A DNA stretch of 64,000 nucleotides from JBBQFI01 sp038237805 (GTDB taxonomy: Bacteria > Verrucomicrobiota > Verrucomicrobiia > Chthoniobacterales > UBA10450). Below are positions 1 through 8,531 of the stretch, piece by piece. Both the position numbers and the translations under genes were made by a program. A model generated the notes under the pieces. The model ran no database searches. It worked only from the letters and a program-made list of their open reading frames with translations, and had not been told where the DNA came from. Location: positions 25,069-89,068 of the forward strand of contig JBBRYI010000014.1 of NCBI GenBank assembly GCA_038237805.1, written 5' to 3'. Numbering within the stretch: the first letter of the stretch is position 1; each line of letters begins with the position of its first letter.

Positions 1-179
1 TAAGCCCAGATCGCTGCATAAAAGGCGGCGGTGATGCAGAACAGTTGGAACAACACGCCCAGCCGGACGCCCGCCCGGCGTTTCAAGAGGCGTCCAATCG
101 AAAGCGTGAGGAAAAAAGTCACGAAAAAGATAAGGATCGTGACCGCAGCCCTCTGTGTTTCGAGCAGGGTGGTAAACAT
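1..179 (-). CDS. membrane protein, N-terminal part only
   Basis: The ATG is at 179 and the frame stays open leftwards off the window edge, giving about 59 residues. A short N-terminus (MFTTLLETQRAA) is followed by a strong hydrophobic helix at about residues 12-30, a basic turn (RLLKRR) and a second hydrophobic stretch from about residue 41. That is the look of a multi-pass inner-membrane protein. There is too little to assign a family. The downstream neighbour in the same direction is the DUF423 protein. Confidence 0.55.
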   Translation of the reverse strand, partial: MFTTLLETQRAAVTILIFFVTFFLTLSIGRLLKRRAGVRLGVLFQLFCITAAFYAAIWA

Positions 180-274
180 TATCGATAGAATAGCAGCGTG
201 AAGCTGCTTGGGACAAGTCGCTTAGTCCTCCAGCGGAAGCGCGCGCTCGAATTAAACTTGTTGCCGCCTTTGTG

Positions 275-631
275 CTATCGGGCTGGAGCGGAAAATGCGA
301 GCCACGCCCAGCCGGCAAGAAAACATAAGCCGCCCAACGGTGTGATCGCGCCGAGCCAGCGCAGATTCGTCAAAGCGAGAAGGTAGAGGCTTCCGCTAAA
401 GAGAACGATTCCGGCTACAAAAAGGATCGACGGCGCGCGCCCGCCGATTCCGTGCAGAGCGAGAACAAGCAGAGCGAGTGCGTGCAGAAAATGATAAAGG
501 ACTGCTTTTTCCCACACGTTCACCATATCGTGAGCCTGCAGTGTTGTCTTCAAGCTATGCGCGCCGAATGCGCCCAGCGCAACGGCAAGAAAACATAAAG
601 CCGCCGCGGTACGAAAAAGTAAAACCGACAT
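275..631 (-). CDS. DUF423 (YgdD-like) inner-membrane protein
   Basis: 118 residues with four hydrophobic helices. The N-terminal helix with the GAFGAH element (around residues 20-25), the central YHFLHALALL helix and the late GG-rich loop (TPLGGLCFLAGW) are the hallmarks of the DUF423/YgdD family, and the length is right. The family is an inner-membrane protein of unknown molecular function, widespread in bacteria. The start ATG at 631 is the only one before the first helix. It appears to stand alone; a TCGTTAGG octamer lies just upstream at 635-642. Confidence 0.85.
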   Translation of the reverse strand: MSVLLFRTAAALCFLAVALGAFGAHSLKTTLQAHDMVNVWEKAVLYHFLHALALLVLALHGIGGRAPSILFVAGIVLFSGSLYLLALTNLRWLGAITPLGGLCFLAGWAWLAFSAPAR

Positions 632-668
632 AACTCGTTAGGGCATCGTGAGCGGTTTCAACTTCGTG

Positions 669-696
669 GTCATTCCGAGCGAAGTCGAGGAATCTC
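669..696. repeat. short dispersed intergenic repeat
   Basis: The stretch beginning GTCATTCCGAGCGAAG and ending GGAATCTC resembles a dispersed intergenic sequence that I have seen near genes in soil Acidobacteriota and Verrucomicrobiota. A related, inverted-looking piece ending TCTCAGAATGACAG occurs at about 18930-18943. No coding potential. Recognition is from memory, so confidence is low. Confidence 0.35.
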
Positions 697-748
697 TCAT
701 TTGCTCTCCGAGTTTCGGGCGTTTGAAAGGGCGGTGAACTTCGAACAT

Positions 749-1738
749 TTACGCGGCGAAGCTGAAATACTCTCCCACATCCGATCCGCGAACCTTTTCG
801 TATACGGCGACAGCGGCAACAGCGTCTTCAATTGCGACTCCAGTGCTGTCGAAGACAATGATTTCCTCTTCGCTTGTGCGCCCGGGCTTCTGACCGGCGA
901 CAATTTCCGCCAACTCACCGTAAACGTTTTCTCGGCCCATTAAACCTTCAGAAATAGCGTGATGCAAATCGCCAATCGTGCTGCACTGCTCAAGACTGTC
1001 CGCAACGACTTTGCACGAGGCCATCAATGCAGGATCGATCTCCTGCTTGTGTTCGTTATCAGCGCCGACCGCAGCAATAAAAGCACCCGCACGTACATCT
1101 TCTTTGCGCACGAAGAACTGCCGGGATGACGTGCAAGTAACGCAAACGTCGCTCTTCTGGATTGCTGCACGTAAGTCACGAACGACTTCGATCTCCGTCT
1201 CATCCGCAAATTCTGCCGCCATGTTTTCCGCGGCCGATTGATCCCGATCAAAGACATAGATGTTCTTCAGCGGAAGGATCGCCTTCATCGCGCGAAGTTG
1301 CGCGTGTCCCTGCTGACCGCAGCCGCAAACGGTAGCCGTAGAAGAATTACTTTTGGCTAGATATTTTGCCGCAACCGCGGAAGCAGCCGCCGTCCGCTTG
1401 ACCGTAATGTCAATCGAATCGAAAACGGCGAGCGGGTATCCATTCTCAGCATCGTAGATAACGATGATGCCTTGAATCGTCGACAGACCGAACCGCTGCG
1501 CGTTCTCCGGATAATTTGTGTTGAGCTTGGCTACGAGATAGCTCCTCTCGCCCGGGAGAAGTCCGGCTTTCACATGCAATCCGCCACGAGGTGCCTTCAC
1601 GCCAAGAATTCCCGGTGCCGCTACCTTGCCTTCGCCTTGCAATCGAAAAACTTTCTCAACCGCATCGATGCATTCTTCGAGAGTGAGTAGCTCCGATACG
1701 TCGGTGCGTCGTAGCAGAAGCGTTCCTTGATCTTGCAT
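749..1738 (-). CDS. ornithine cyclodeaminase / mu-crystallin family dehydrogenase
   Basis: 329 residues, the usual length of this NAD(P)-dependent family. The Rossmann motif GCGQQGHAQ lies near residue 138. The substrate-arginine region VKRTAAASA (about residues 112-120) and the late VFDSTGVAIEDAV segment match ornithine cyclodeaminase, alanine dehydrogenase and ketimine reductase relatives. Members deaminate amino acids or reduce cyclic imines in the cytoplasm; the exact substrate cannot be read from the sequence. The ATG abuts the TAG stop of the peptidase E gene with no spacer, so the two are almost certainly co-transcribed, hinting at amino-acid or dipeptide catabolism. Confidence 0.85.
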   Translation of the reverse strand: MQDQGTLLLRRTDVSELLTLEECIDAVEKVFRLQGEGKVAAPGILGVKAPRGGLHVKAGLLPGERSYLVAKLNTNYPENAQRFGLSTIQGIIVIYDAENGYPLAVFDSIDITVKRTAAASAVAAKYLAKSNSSTATVCGCGQQGHAQLRAMKAILPLKNIYVFDRDQSAAENMAAEFADETEIEVVRDLRAAIQKSDVCVTCTSSRQFFVRKEDVRAGAFIAAVGADNEHKQEIDPALMASCKVVADSLEQCSTIGDLHHAISEGLMGRENVYGELAEIVAGQKPGRTSEEEIIVFDSTGVAIEDAVAAVAVYEKVRGSDVGEYFSFAA

Positions 1739-2443
1739 CTATTGGCGAACGAGCTCGGAGATATCTGAGTTTGGATTTGTTTCCACGGGATCTCTGCCGC
1801 GGCGAAAAATTCTTGCCCCGGCGAGTCCTTTCAACGTGACATGGTCATCTTCCACTAGGAGCCATGCACCTTCTCGCATTCCAACAACCGGAGTGTCGTT
1901 CTCTTCCAGGAATTGCAGGATGCGTTCTTCCTGCGTTTCGCCCATGTGCTGGGAATTGGGATCGGGATCGAGATAGTGCGGGCTGATTTGAAATGGCACC
2001 AAGCCTAACGAGTCGAATGAGCGCGGCTGCACAATCGGCATGTCTTTTGTCGTTTTGATTGTCGGACCGGCGACATTGGAGCCGGCGCTGCTGCCGATGT
2101 AGGGCGCTCCGCTGCGAATCTTTTGGCGAATTGGTTCTATGAGCTCGAGGTCCTGCAGCGATTTCAGCAGTCGAAATGTATTGCCCCCGCCGATGAAAAT
2201 TGCCTCCGCTTCCTCAACAACTCTTCGAGGATTCTCTGCATCGTGCGCGGACTCGAGTAAGTAACCAATCTCGGCGAATCGCGCTTTCGCTTTGGCCGCA
2301 TAACCGTCCCGGTCATGCAAGGCGAATGGAAAAAACAAGATGCGTTTTGTGCTGCCGAGAAAGTCTTTAATCTCGTCGGAGACATGATCGAGGTAACCGC
2401 GTCCATAAACAGTTGAATTGCTGACGAGCAAGACATGTTTCAT
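1739..2443 (-). CDS. pepE: peptidase E (alpha-aspartyl dipeptidase, family S51)
   Basis: 234 residues, matching PepE, a cytosolic serine peptidase that cleaves Asp-X dipeptides. Visible motifs are GGGNTF (residues 85-90), the nucleophile element GSSAGSN with Ser119 (Ser120 in the Salmonella enzyme) and the ISPHYLDPDP segment carrying the catalytic His. The start ATG is at 2443. It is the first gene of a two-gene operon with the ornithine-cyclodeaminase-like enzyme, whose ATG follows the stop directly. The spacer to the divergent chrB gene is under 50 bp, so both promoters must be compact. Confidence 0.9.
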   Translation of the reverse strand: MKHVLLVSNSTVYGRGYLDHVSDEIKDFLGSTKRILFFPFALHDRDGYAAKAKARFAEIGYLLESAHDAENPRRVVEEAEAIFIGGGNTFRLLKSLQDLELIEPIRQKIRSGAPYIGSSAGSNVAGPTIKTTKDMPIVQPRSFDSLGLVPFQISPHYLDPDPNSQHMGETQEERILQFLEENDTPVVGMREGAWLLVEDDHVTLKGLAGARIFRRGRDPVETNPNSDISELVRQ

Positions 2444-2490
2444 GTTGATATAGGTATAACGTCACGGTATACATGTAAGGCAAGACAAAA

Positions 2491-3429
2491 ATGCGCTCCT
2501 TCAAAAACGAAACTGCCGAGACGTGGCTCTTGCTTCTCTACAGTTTGCCCGCCACGCACAAGGCCGAGCGGGTCGCCGTTTGGCGAAAGTTCGCGAAATC
2601 GGGCGCGGTGCAATTTAAAACGTCCACTTATCTCCTGCCTGATCGGCTACCGCAGTACGAGTTGTTCCAATGGCTTGGGAAACAAGTGCGTGATTACGGC
2701 GGGGAATCGACTTTGATCCGGGCCAAAGAGATTGAGGGCTTCCCGAACCGGGAGCTCATCGGTTTGTTCAATTCCACTCGCGACAAAGAATACGCCGCAC
2801 TGCTTCATTCGTTGCGACAATTGACGGCAGGCAAGAAGCGTAAGGAAGGTTTTGCCGATGATATGGAAAGATTAAAAAAAGAATTCCGGCGGATTCGCGA
2901 AATCGATTTCTTTGAATCGCCGCGCGGGCACGATGCGGAAGTTTTGTTGCAGCGCGCCCAAACGTCGGGGCGGATGAAGGAATTGCCAGGAGCCAGGCTA
3001 CAAATAAAACATTATCAGAATAGGACGTGGGTCACGCGCCCGCGGCCGGAGATCGACCGTGTTGCTTCCGCGTGGCTCATTCGTCGCTTCATCGATCCGA
3101 AAGCGAAATTTGTTTTTGAAAAAAGAGCGGCGTCCGCTCCGAAGGCGCTGTCGTTTGATTTTTCCGAGGGCGAATTTTCTCACCAGGGAGAAGATTGCAC
3201 CTTCGAAACTTTGCTGCAGCGTTTTCGTTTAGTGGACAAGGCGCTACGCCAGATCGGCGAGATGGTGCACGACGCCGATCTCGATGATCAAAAATTTCAG
3301 CGAACGGAATGCGTCGGCATCGATCGCGTGCTGAAAGGTTGGGCCAAGCAGGGAATGTCCGACGAGCAATTGCTCACGGAAGGCGCGCGTTGCTTCGATG
3401 GTCTCTACACAGCGCTGCAGCGTTTATGA
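2491..3429 (+). CDS. chrB: chromate resistance protein ChrB
   Basis: 312 residues. The N-terminal half has the ChrB regulator-like look (ETWLLLLYSLPATHKAERVAVWRKF, here split by description) followed by a basic helical linker; the C-terminal half has the conserved WVTRPRPEIDRVASAWLIRR segment of the ChrB chromate-resistance domain. In studied bacteria ChrB senses chromate or helps resistance alongside the ChrA exporter. The TGA stop overlaps the ATG of chrA (ATGA at 3426-3429), so translation is coupled. No separate regulator is seen, consistent with ChrB doing that job. Confidence 0.88.
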   Translation: MRSFKNETAETWLLLLYSLPATHKAERVAVWRKFAKSGAVQFKTSTYLLPDRLPQYELFQWLGKQVRDYGGESTLIRAKEIEGFPNRELIGLFNSTRDKEYAALLHSLRQLTAGKKRKEGFADDMERLKKEFRRIREIDFFESPRGHDAEVLLQRAQTSGRMKELPGARLQIKHYQNRTWVTRPRPEIDRVASAWLIRRFIDPKAKFVFEKRAASAPKALSFDFSEGEFSHQGEDCTFETLLQRFRLVDKALRQIGEMVHDADLDDQKFQRTECVGIDRVLKGWAKQGMSDEQLLTEGARCFDGLYTALQRL

Positions 3430-4748
3430 AAAAAAACGCGAAAGCTGCGGACGGCCCGTCGTTCGCCGAAGCATTCCGGTTTTGGCTAAAGCTCGGGTTC
3501 ATTAGTTTCGGCGGTCCGACTGGTCAGATCGCGATTATGCAGACCGAGTTGGTGGAAAAAAAGAAGTGGATCAGTCAGTCGCGTTTTCTGCACGCACTGA
3601 ATTACTGCATGTTGCTTCCCGGTCCGGAAGCGCAGCAACTCGCCACTTATATTGGCTGGTTGCTGCACAAAACATGGGGCGGCATCGTCGCGGGCGCGTT
3701 CTTCGTTATTCCCTCGATCTTTATTCTGTGGGTCCTGAGTTTTGTTTACGGCGCTTATGGAAATCTGCCATGGGTCGCCGCTAGCTTTTACGGCCTCAAA
3801 CCGGCGGTGATGGCGATCGTGGCCGTCGCCGTGATTCGCATTGGCCGCAAAGCGCTGAAAAACGAAGTGATGTGGACGCTCGCCGCGCTCGCCTTTGTCG
3901 CCATCTTCTTTTTCAAAGCGCCGTTTCCGCTCATTATTCTTAGCGCGGGCGTAATCGGATTGATCGGTGGGCATTTCTGGAAATCCAAGTTTAACGTCGT
4001 CGGCGACCATGGGGAGAGCGGCGACACTTCTGTGCTTGGCGATCAAACCGAATCGCCACCGCATACTCGACCATCCTTGTCGCGCGCAATCAGCGTTACG
4101 ATTATTTGGCTCGCGTTGTGGCTCGCGCCTCTCGTTGCAATCGATTTGTCGTTAGGCTGGAATCACACGCTTTTCAAAGAAGGCGTTTTCTTCAGTAAAG
4201 CGGCCGTCGTTACCTTCGGGGGCGCATACGCGGTATTGCCTTATGTCGCTCAAGAAGCGCTGTTTCATTACGGCTGGCTCAAACCAGGTCAGATGATGGA
4301 TGGACTTGGTCTCGCAGAAACGACACCCGGACCACTTATCATGGTGCTGCAATTTGTCGGCTTCATGGGCGGATGGCAGCATCCGCAAGGTTTGTCGCCG
4401 CTATTCGCCGCTACACTCGGCGCATTGCTCACCACGTGGGTCACGTTCACGCCTTGTTTTCTTTGGATTTTTTTGGGTGGTCCTTACATCGAAAAATTGC
4501 GCGGTAACATCGAGCTCACCGCCGCACTCTCCGCCGTCACCGCCGCGGTTGTCGGCGTGGTTCTAAATCTTGCCGTCTGGTTTGCCTTGAACGCACTCTT
4601 TCCAAATCACCAGCGCGTCGATTGGTTCGCCCTCACGCTCGCCATTATCGCTTTCGGCGGGATGCTACGTTGGAAATGGGACATCATTCCAGTCATCGTC
4701 GGTAGTGGTATAGCAGGACTTGTTTGGAAAATCGTGATCTCCCATTAG
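3426..4748 (+). CDS. chrA: chromate transporter ChrA (long-chain CHR family)
   Basis: 440 residues from the ATG at 3426, which overlaps the chrB stop. Two homologous CHR halves are visible: the first begins with FWLKLGFISFGGPTGQIA near residue 20, the second with SKAAVVTFGGAYAVLPYV near residue 255. Each has the FGG/GP signature and a run of hydrophobic helices, about 10-12 in total. The family exports chromate from the cytoplasm. A longer in-frame reading starting at 3309 lies inside chrB and is rejected as a start. The linker between halves is charged and low in complexity. Confidence 0.92.
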   Translation: MKKNAKAADGPSFAEAFRFWLKLGFISFGGPTGQIAIMQTELVEKKKWISQSRFLHALNYCMLLPGPEAQQLATYIGWLLHKTWGGIVAGAFFVIPSIFILWVLSFVYGAYGNLPWVAASFYGLKPAVMAIVAVAVIRIGRKALKNEVMWTLAALAFVAIFFFKAPFPLIILSAGVIGLIGGHFWKSKFNVVGDHGESGDTSVLGDQTESPPHTRPSLSRAISVTIIWLALWLAPLVAIDLSLGWNHTLFKEGVFFSKAAVVTFGGAYAVLPYVAQEALFHYGWLKPGQMMDGLGLAETTPGPLIMVLQFVGFMGGWQHPQGLSPLFAATLGALLTTWVTFTPCFLWIFLGGPYIEKLRGNIELTAALSAVTAAVVGVVLNLAVWFALNALFPNHQRVDWFALTLAIIAFGGMLRWKWDIIPVIVGSGIAGLVWKIVISH

Positions 4749-4815
4749 CGGAAGTTGTCGATGACTTACTCATCAACCAGCATGATGATGAAGCGCCACC
4801 GTCGTTTGCGTCACA

Positions 4816-5175
4816 ATGAGTCGCGCCGAAATCGAGAAAGGGTTGGAGAAAGCAGGCGTTCGTAGAGCGCAACGACATCTGTTCCTATGTCTCGGCCCTG
4901 ATTGCTGTTCGCCTTCCGAAGGTGAGGAGACGTGGACGTATATGAAACGGCGCGTGAAAGATCACGGTCTGCGAGTGATGCGGACAAAAACGCAGTGCTT
5001 CCGGATCTGCACCGGTGGTCCGTGGCTTGTTGTTTATCCTGACGGCATTTGGTACGGCGCTGTAACGCCAGAACGGTTCGAGCGAATCCTGCAGGAACAT
5101 TTAGTCGGCGGCGTGCCGATTGAAGAATGGATCGTTGTGCGCAATCCGCTGGAAAAAAGTGTGCCGCCCATCTAA
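4816..5175 (+). CDS. thioredoxin-fold [2Fe-2S] ferredoxin domain protein
   Basis: 119 residues. Four cysteines fit the shethna-like thioredoxin-fold ferredoxin pattern: Cys25 and Cys30 or 31 (HLFLCLGPDCC), then Cys61 and Cys65 (TQCFRICTGGP). The GGPWLVVYPDGIWYGAVTPE segment is typical of the family. Such proteins bind one [2Fe-2S] cluster and shuttle electrons; the partner is unknown. It follows chrA after 67 bp in the same direction, so it could be the third gene of that operon, and a redox protein beside chromate genes is suggestive, but this is inference from position only. Confidence 0.82.
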   Translation: MSRAEIEKGLEKAGVRRAQRHLFLCLGPDCCSPSEGEETWTYMKRRVKDHGLRVMRTKTQCFRICTGGPWLVVYPDGIWYGAVTPERFERILQEHLVGGVPIEEWIVVRNPLEKSVPPI

Positions 5176-5222
5176 ACGAAACAGCGCTTCACATCCGTCG
5201 CGTCTTTCGATTATTTTGACGC

Positions 5223-6995
5223 ATGCATCGCCCGATTTACTTCGTCGCAGTAATTTTTCTTTGCGCATCCGCAATTGCATCGCCAGTTCAGGAGCGTGCC
5301 GATCAATTTCTAAAGTTCGCCGACGCCGGTTATCAGGCGCTTTATCGTGTGAACAGCGAGGCACAGTGGCTTGCTGTAACCGACGTGAGTGACGCGCACG
5401 ATGCCGCCGCCGAAGCAACGGGCAAAGCCTATGCAGCTTTCAACGGCAATCCCGCGCTCATTACCGAAGCGCGCGGGCTGCTCACACACGAGAAGGAACT
5501 GAGTGAACTGAGCGTTCGCCAGTTAAAGCAACTTCTCTTGAACGCGGCCGAAGGTCCGATGACGAATCCGGATCTTGTCGCGAAACGCGTCGAGGCTGAA
5601 ACGAAACAGGCCTCAATCCTCAACAGCTTTGTGTTCAAACTCAACGGGCACCCGATCACGCCGAATCAAATCGACGACAAACTCGAGAAGAGCAGGGACC
5701 TGAACGAGCGCAAAGCGGTCTGGGAAGCGTCGAAGGAATCCGGGCCTGCATTAAAGCCGAACCTCGTGAAGTTGCGCGATCTGCGTAACGGCGTGGCGAA
5801 GGAAATGAAGTATCCGGATTACTTCGCGCTTGAAGTCGCTTCCTATGGAATGACGACGGAGGAGATGCTCAAGATGCTGGACGATTGGAGGGCGACAGTG
5901 CGTCCACTTTATTTGCAACTGCACACGTGGGCGAAATACAAGCTGGCAGAAAAATATCATCAGCCAGTCCCGAAAAAAATCCCGGCGCATTGGATCAACA
6001 ACCGTTGGAGTCAGGAATGGGAAGGGCTGGTCGATGCGGCTAACATCGATAAATATTTCGACGGACGTAAGGCCGAGTGGGTGATTAAATCGGCGGAGCA
6101 GTTTTACACCGGACTTGGTTTCTCGCCTTTGCCGAAAACTTTTTGGGAAAGATCGGATCTCTATCCATTGCCGCCGGATTCGAAGCGCAAGAAGAACACC
6201 CACGCCTCATGCTGGCATATCGATTTGGAGAACGACATCCGCTCTCTGCAAAGCATCGAGCCGAACGCAAAGTGGTTCCAAACCGCGCATCACGAGCTCG
6301 GGCACGGATATTATTTTAAGGCTTATACGCGCCCGGAAGTTCCCCACATACTGCGCACCGGGGCCGCGCCTGGATTTCACGAAGGGGTAGGGGAACTGAT
6401 CGCACTCGCGGCGAGTCAGGTGCCGTATCTGCAATCGCGTGGTGTTTTGCCTAACGACTTCAAGGCCGATAAGACCGCATTCTTACTCGATGACGCCCTC
6501 GCACGTTCCATTCCATTCATCTACTTCTCGGCCGGGGTCATGCCGCACTGGGAAGCGGACGTATATGCGAAGAACCTCCCGCCTAACGACTGGAATGCGC
6601 GCTGGTGGAAATACGTCGGGGAGATGCAGGGCATCGAACCGCCGTCCCCGCGTGGCGAAGAATTCTGCGATGCCGCCACGAAGACGCATATAAATGACAA
6701 TCCCGCCTACTACTACAACTACGCCTTCGCGACCGTCTTTAAGTTTCAGCTGCACGATTATATCGCGCGCAGGATTCTCTACCAACCACCGCAATCCTGT
6801 AATTATGCCAATAACAAGCAAGTCGGCACCTGGCTTAATAGCATTTTAAAAAAAGGCGGGACGCAGGATTGGCGTCAGGTTTTGAAGCAAGCCACCGGTG
6901 AAGATATTTCCACGCGGGCGATGGCTGAATATTTCAAGCCGCTGCAATCGTGGCTCGAAGAACAAAACAAAGGTCGCCAGATCGGCTGGGACTAA
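5223..6995 (+). CDS. M2 family peptidyl-dipeptidase (ACE-like metallopeptidase)
   Basis: 590 residues with a signal peptide (hydrophobic core FVAVIFLCASAIAS, cleavage near residue 20). The zinc site is HHELGHGYY with His357 and His361, and the third ligand is Glu387 in GFHEGVGELIALA, the same arrangement as angiotensin-converting enzyme. The length matches bacterial M2 enzymes. It probably removes C-terminal dipeptides from peptides in the periplasm. It begins 47 bp after the ferredoxin gene and may be separately transcribed. Confidence 0.93.
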   Translation: MHRPIYFVAVIFLCASAIASPVQERADQFLKFADAGYQALYRVNSEAQWLAVTDVSDAHDAAAEATGKAYAAFNGNPALITEARGLLTHEKELSELSVRQLKQLLLNAAEGPMTNPDLVAKRVEAETKQASILNSFVFKLNGHPITPNQIDDKLEKSRDLNERKAVWEASKESGPALKPNLVKLRDLRNGVAKEMKYPDYFALEVASYGMTTEEMLKMLDDWRATVRPLYLQLHTWAKYKLAEKYHQPVPKKIPAHWINNRWSQEWEGLVDAANIDKYFDGRKAEWVIKSAEQFYTGLGFSPLPKTFWERSDLYPLPPDSKRKKNTHASCWHIDLENDIRSLQSIEPNAKWFQTAHHELGHGYYFKAYTRPEVPHILRTGAAPGFHEGVGELIALAASQVPYLQSRGVLPNDFKADKTAFLLDDALARSIPFIYFSAGVMPHWEADVYAKNLPPNDWNARWWKYVGEMQGIEPPSPRGEEFCDAATKTHINDNPAYYYNYAFATVFKFQLHDYIARRILYQPPQSCNYANNKQVGTWLNSILKKGGTQDWRQVLKQATGEDISTRAMAEYFKPLQSWLEEQNKGRQIGWD

Positions 6996-7007
6996 TAGCT
7001 AGCGTCG

Positions 7008-8024
7008 CTACTTACTTTTCCTGGCGTGGTCATTGTCATTCATCACTTCCGGCATCGTTTTCTCTTCCTTTAACTGCATTCCGCGGAAACGGCGCAGCGA
7101 ATGCGTGCGTAAACTTTCCTCAAACAAATCCCGATTGATCGCCTGGGCCGCCGCGGCACCCTGGCCGGCTGCGATGATTATCTGGCAATTGGCCGGCGTC
7201 ACGCACCCGGCCGAATACAGGCGCGGCACACTCGTTCGCATGCAGAAATCTATGACGATCTGCCCATCGTGATCGAGCTTTGCCCCGAGCTGTTTCGCGA
7301 GGCTCGTGTGAAAAATGTCGCCGCGCGTTGTGAAAATGTAATCCGTCTTAACATGGAGGCCGCGCGTGAAAACAAGCGCAAGAATCTTCCGCCGACGATG
7401 CTCGACATTTTTGATGCGATCAGTCTCGACCGGAATCTCATATTCCTTCAGCCACGCGGCGTGTTTCTTGTCCCAGCGCCGCTTCTCTCCGTCGGTCGCG
7501 ATGATAACAGTCGGCGAGTAATACAACATCCCGAGCGCGTACTCGACCGCCTCGTTATTCGCGCCGCAAATCGCGATGCGCTTGCCCCGCACGCGGTAGC
7601 CATCGCAGTCCTTGCAGAAAAACATGCTGTGACCGAGACACTCGTCTACTCCCGGAATGTCAGGGGGAATATGAAAGATTCCCGTCGCAATTAGCAGTCG
7701 ATTGCTTCGATACGTTTTCTTTTTTCCGCGCAGGATGAACTCGCCATCTTTCGCACGCGCGGTCTTAATTTCATCATCTACAAAATCAACCTGATGACGT
7801 CGGGCCTGCTTGCGGCCGCTTCGCAAAAGCTTTTCCCCCGCGACACCTTTAGGAAAGCCGAGATAATTTTCCACGGTCGGCTCCCATTTCGCCATAGAGT
7901 GACCGGAATCAATCACGAGCGTATCGCGTTGCGCGCGCCCCAAATAAATTGCAGCCGAGAGCCCGGCGATCCCGCCACCAATGATAATTACTTCCCGCGC
8001 ATTGTTTTTTCTTCGCGCTCCCAT
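7008..8024 (-). CDS. thioredoxin-reductase-like FAD/NAD(P) oxidoreductase
   Basis: 338 residues. The FAD-binding Rossmann motif GGGIAGLSAAIYLGRAQR begins at residue 16. Cys137 and Cys140 in CKDCDG sit where thioredoxin reductase has its redox CxxC, followed by the second dinucleotide motif CGANNEAVEYA near residue 153. The late SAGCVTPANCQIIIAAGQGAAAAQ segment is the C-terminal FAD contact. The protein probably reduces a thioredoxin-like partner, although some relatives lost that partner. It converges with the M2 peptidase gene, with 12 bp between the stops. Confidence 0.87.
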   Translation of the reverse strand: MGARRKNNAREVIIIGGGIAGLSAAIYLGRAQRDTLVIDSGHSMAKWEPTVENYLGFPKGVAGEKLLRSGRKQARRHQVDFVDDEIKTARAKDGEFILRGKKKTYRSNRLLIATGIFHIPPDIPGVDECLGHSMFFCKDCDGYRVRGKRIAICGANNEAVEYALGMLYYSPTVIIATDGEKRRWDKKHAAWLKEYEIPVETDRIKNVEHRRRKILALVFTRGLHVKTDYIFTTRGDIFHTSLAKQLGAKLDHDGQIVIDFCMRTSVPRLYSAGCVTPANCQIIIAAGQGAAAAQAINRDLFEESLRTHSLRRFRGMQLKEEKTMPEVMNDNDHARKSK

Positions 8025-8070
8025 GACAACCCAAAGATCGGTTATCGCAGTCGATTAGCGCGCAACGATT

Positions 8071-8361
8071 TCAATAGGCGAAGAATGGAGATGCGTTCAG
8101 GTTTACGATCAGCAGCTGCTGGTCAAGCGGATGGATGAGATTGTCAGTGATGTAGACTTGGGGAATTCCGGGATAAATGAGCGGCCAAGTCGTTGGTCGC
8201 AATTTATTAAAATCGGGCTGAATCGTAGGATAAGTTGTCGGAATCAAATGATCGAACGTCACTTGGACGAGCGGTTGATCGACATAAAGGTAGTCGCTAT
8301 AGGCTGACGCAGTCTTGGTGACAAGAGCGACGGCGAGGAGTGACAGAAGGAGACTTTTCAT
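8071..8361 (-). CDS. small exported protein, unknown function
   Basis: 96 residues: a clear signal peptide (MKSLLLSLLAVALVTKTASA) and a mature part rich in Pro, Thr, Tyr and Ile, without cysteines. The mature part looks like a short beta-rich secreted protein. I do not recognise a family. It lies 46 bp upstream of the flavoprotein gene in the same direction. The 170 bp upstream contain an inverted repeat (CTGCCGCT/AGCGGCAG, 8437-8457). Confidence 0.6.
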   Translation of the reverse strand: MKSLLLSLLAVALVTKTASAYSDYLYVDQPLVQVTFDHLIPTTYPTIQPDFNKLRPTTWPLIYPGIPQVYITDNLIHPLDQQLLIVNLNASPFFAY

Positions 8362-8436
8362 GGCCGCATCTTGTCAGAATTGCCATAATTAAAGCAACAC
8401 AATCAGCTTCCGTTGTCGCTTATTTTTGCGTTGTAG

Positions 8437-8457
8437 CTGCCGCTGTCTCAGCGGCAG
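8437..8457. repeat. small perfect inverted repeat
   Basis: Arms CTGCCGCT and AGCGGCAG around a 5-nt loop lie between the pseudokinase gene and the small exported protein. There is no T-run on either side, so it is not a convincing intrinsic terminator, though it lies just downstream of the pseudokinase stop on the same strand. Confidence 0.4.
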
Positions 8458-8531
8458 TGTCTCCTCAAGATGACAGCGCAAAATAAACGCTTGGCAGATT
8501 CGTTAGGCTGATGTCCGTAACGCGCTTCGAA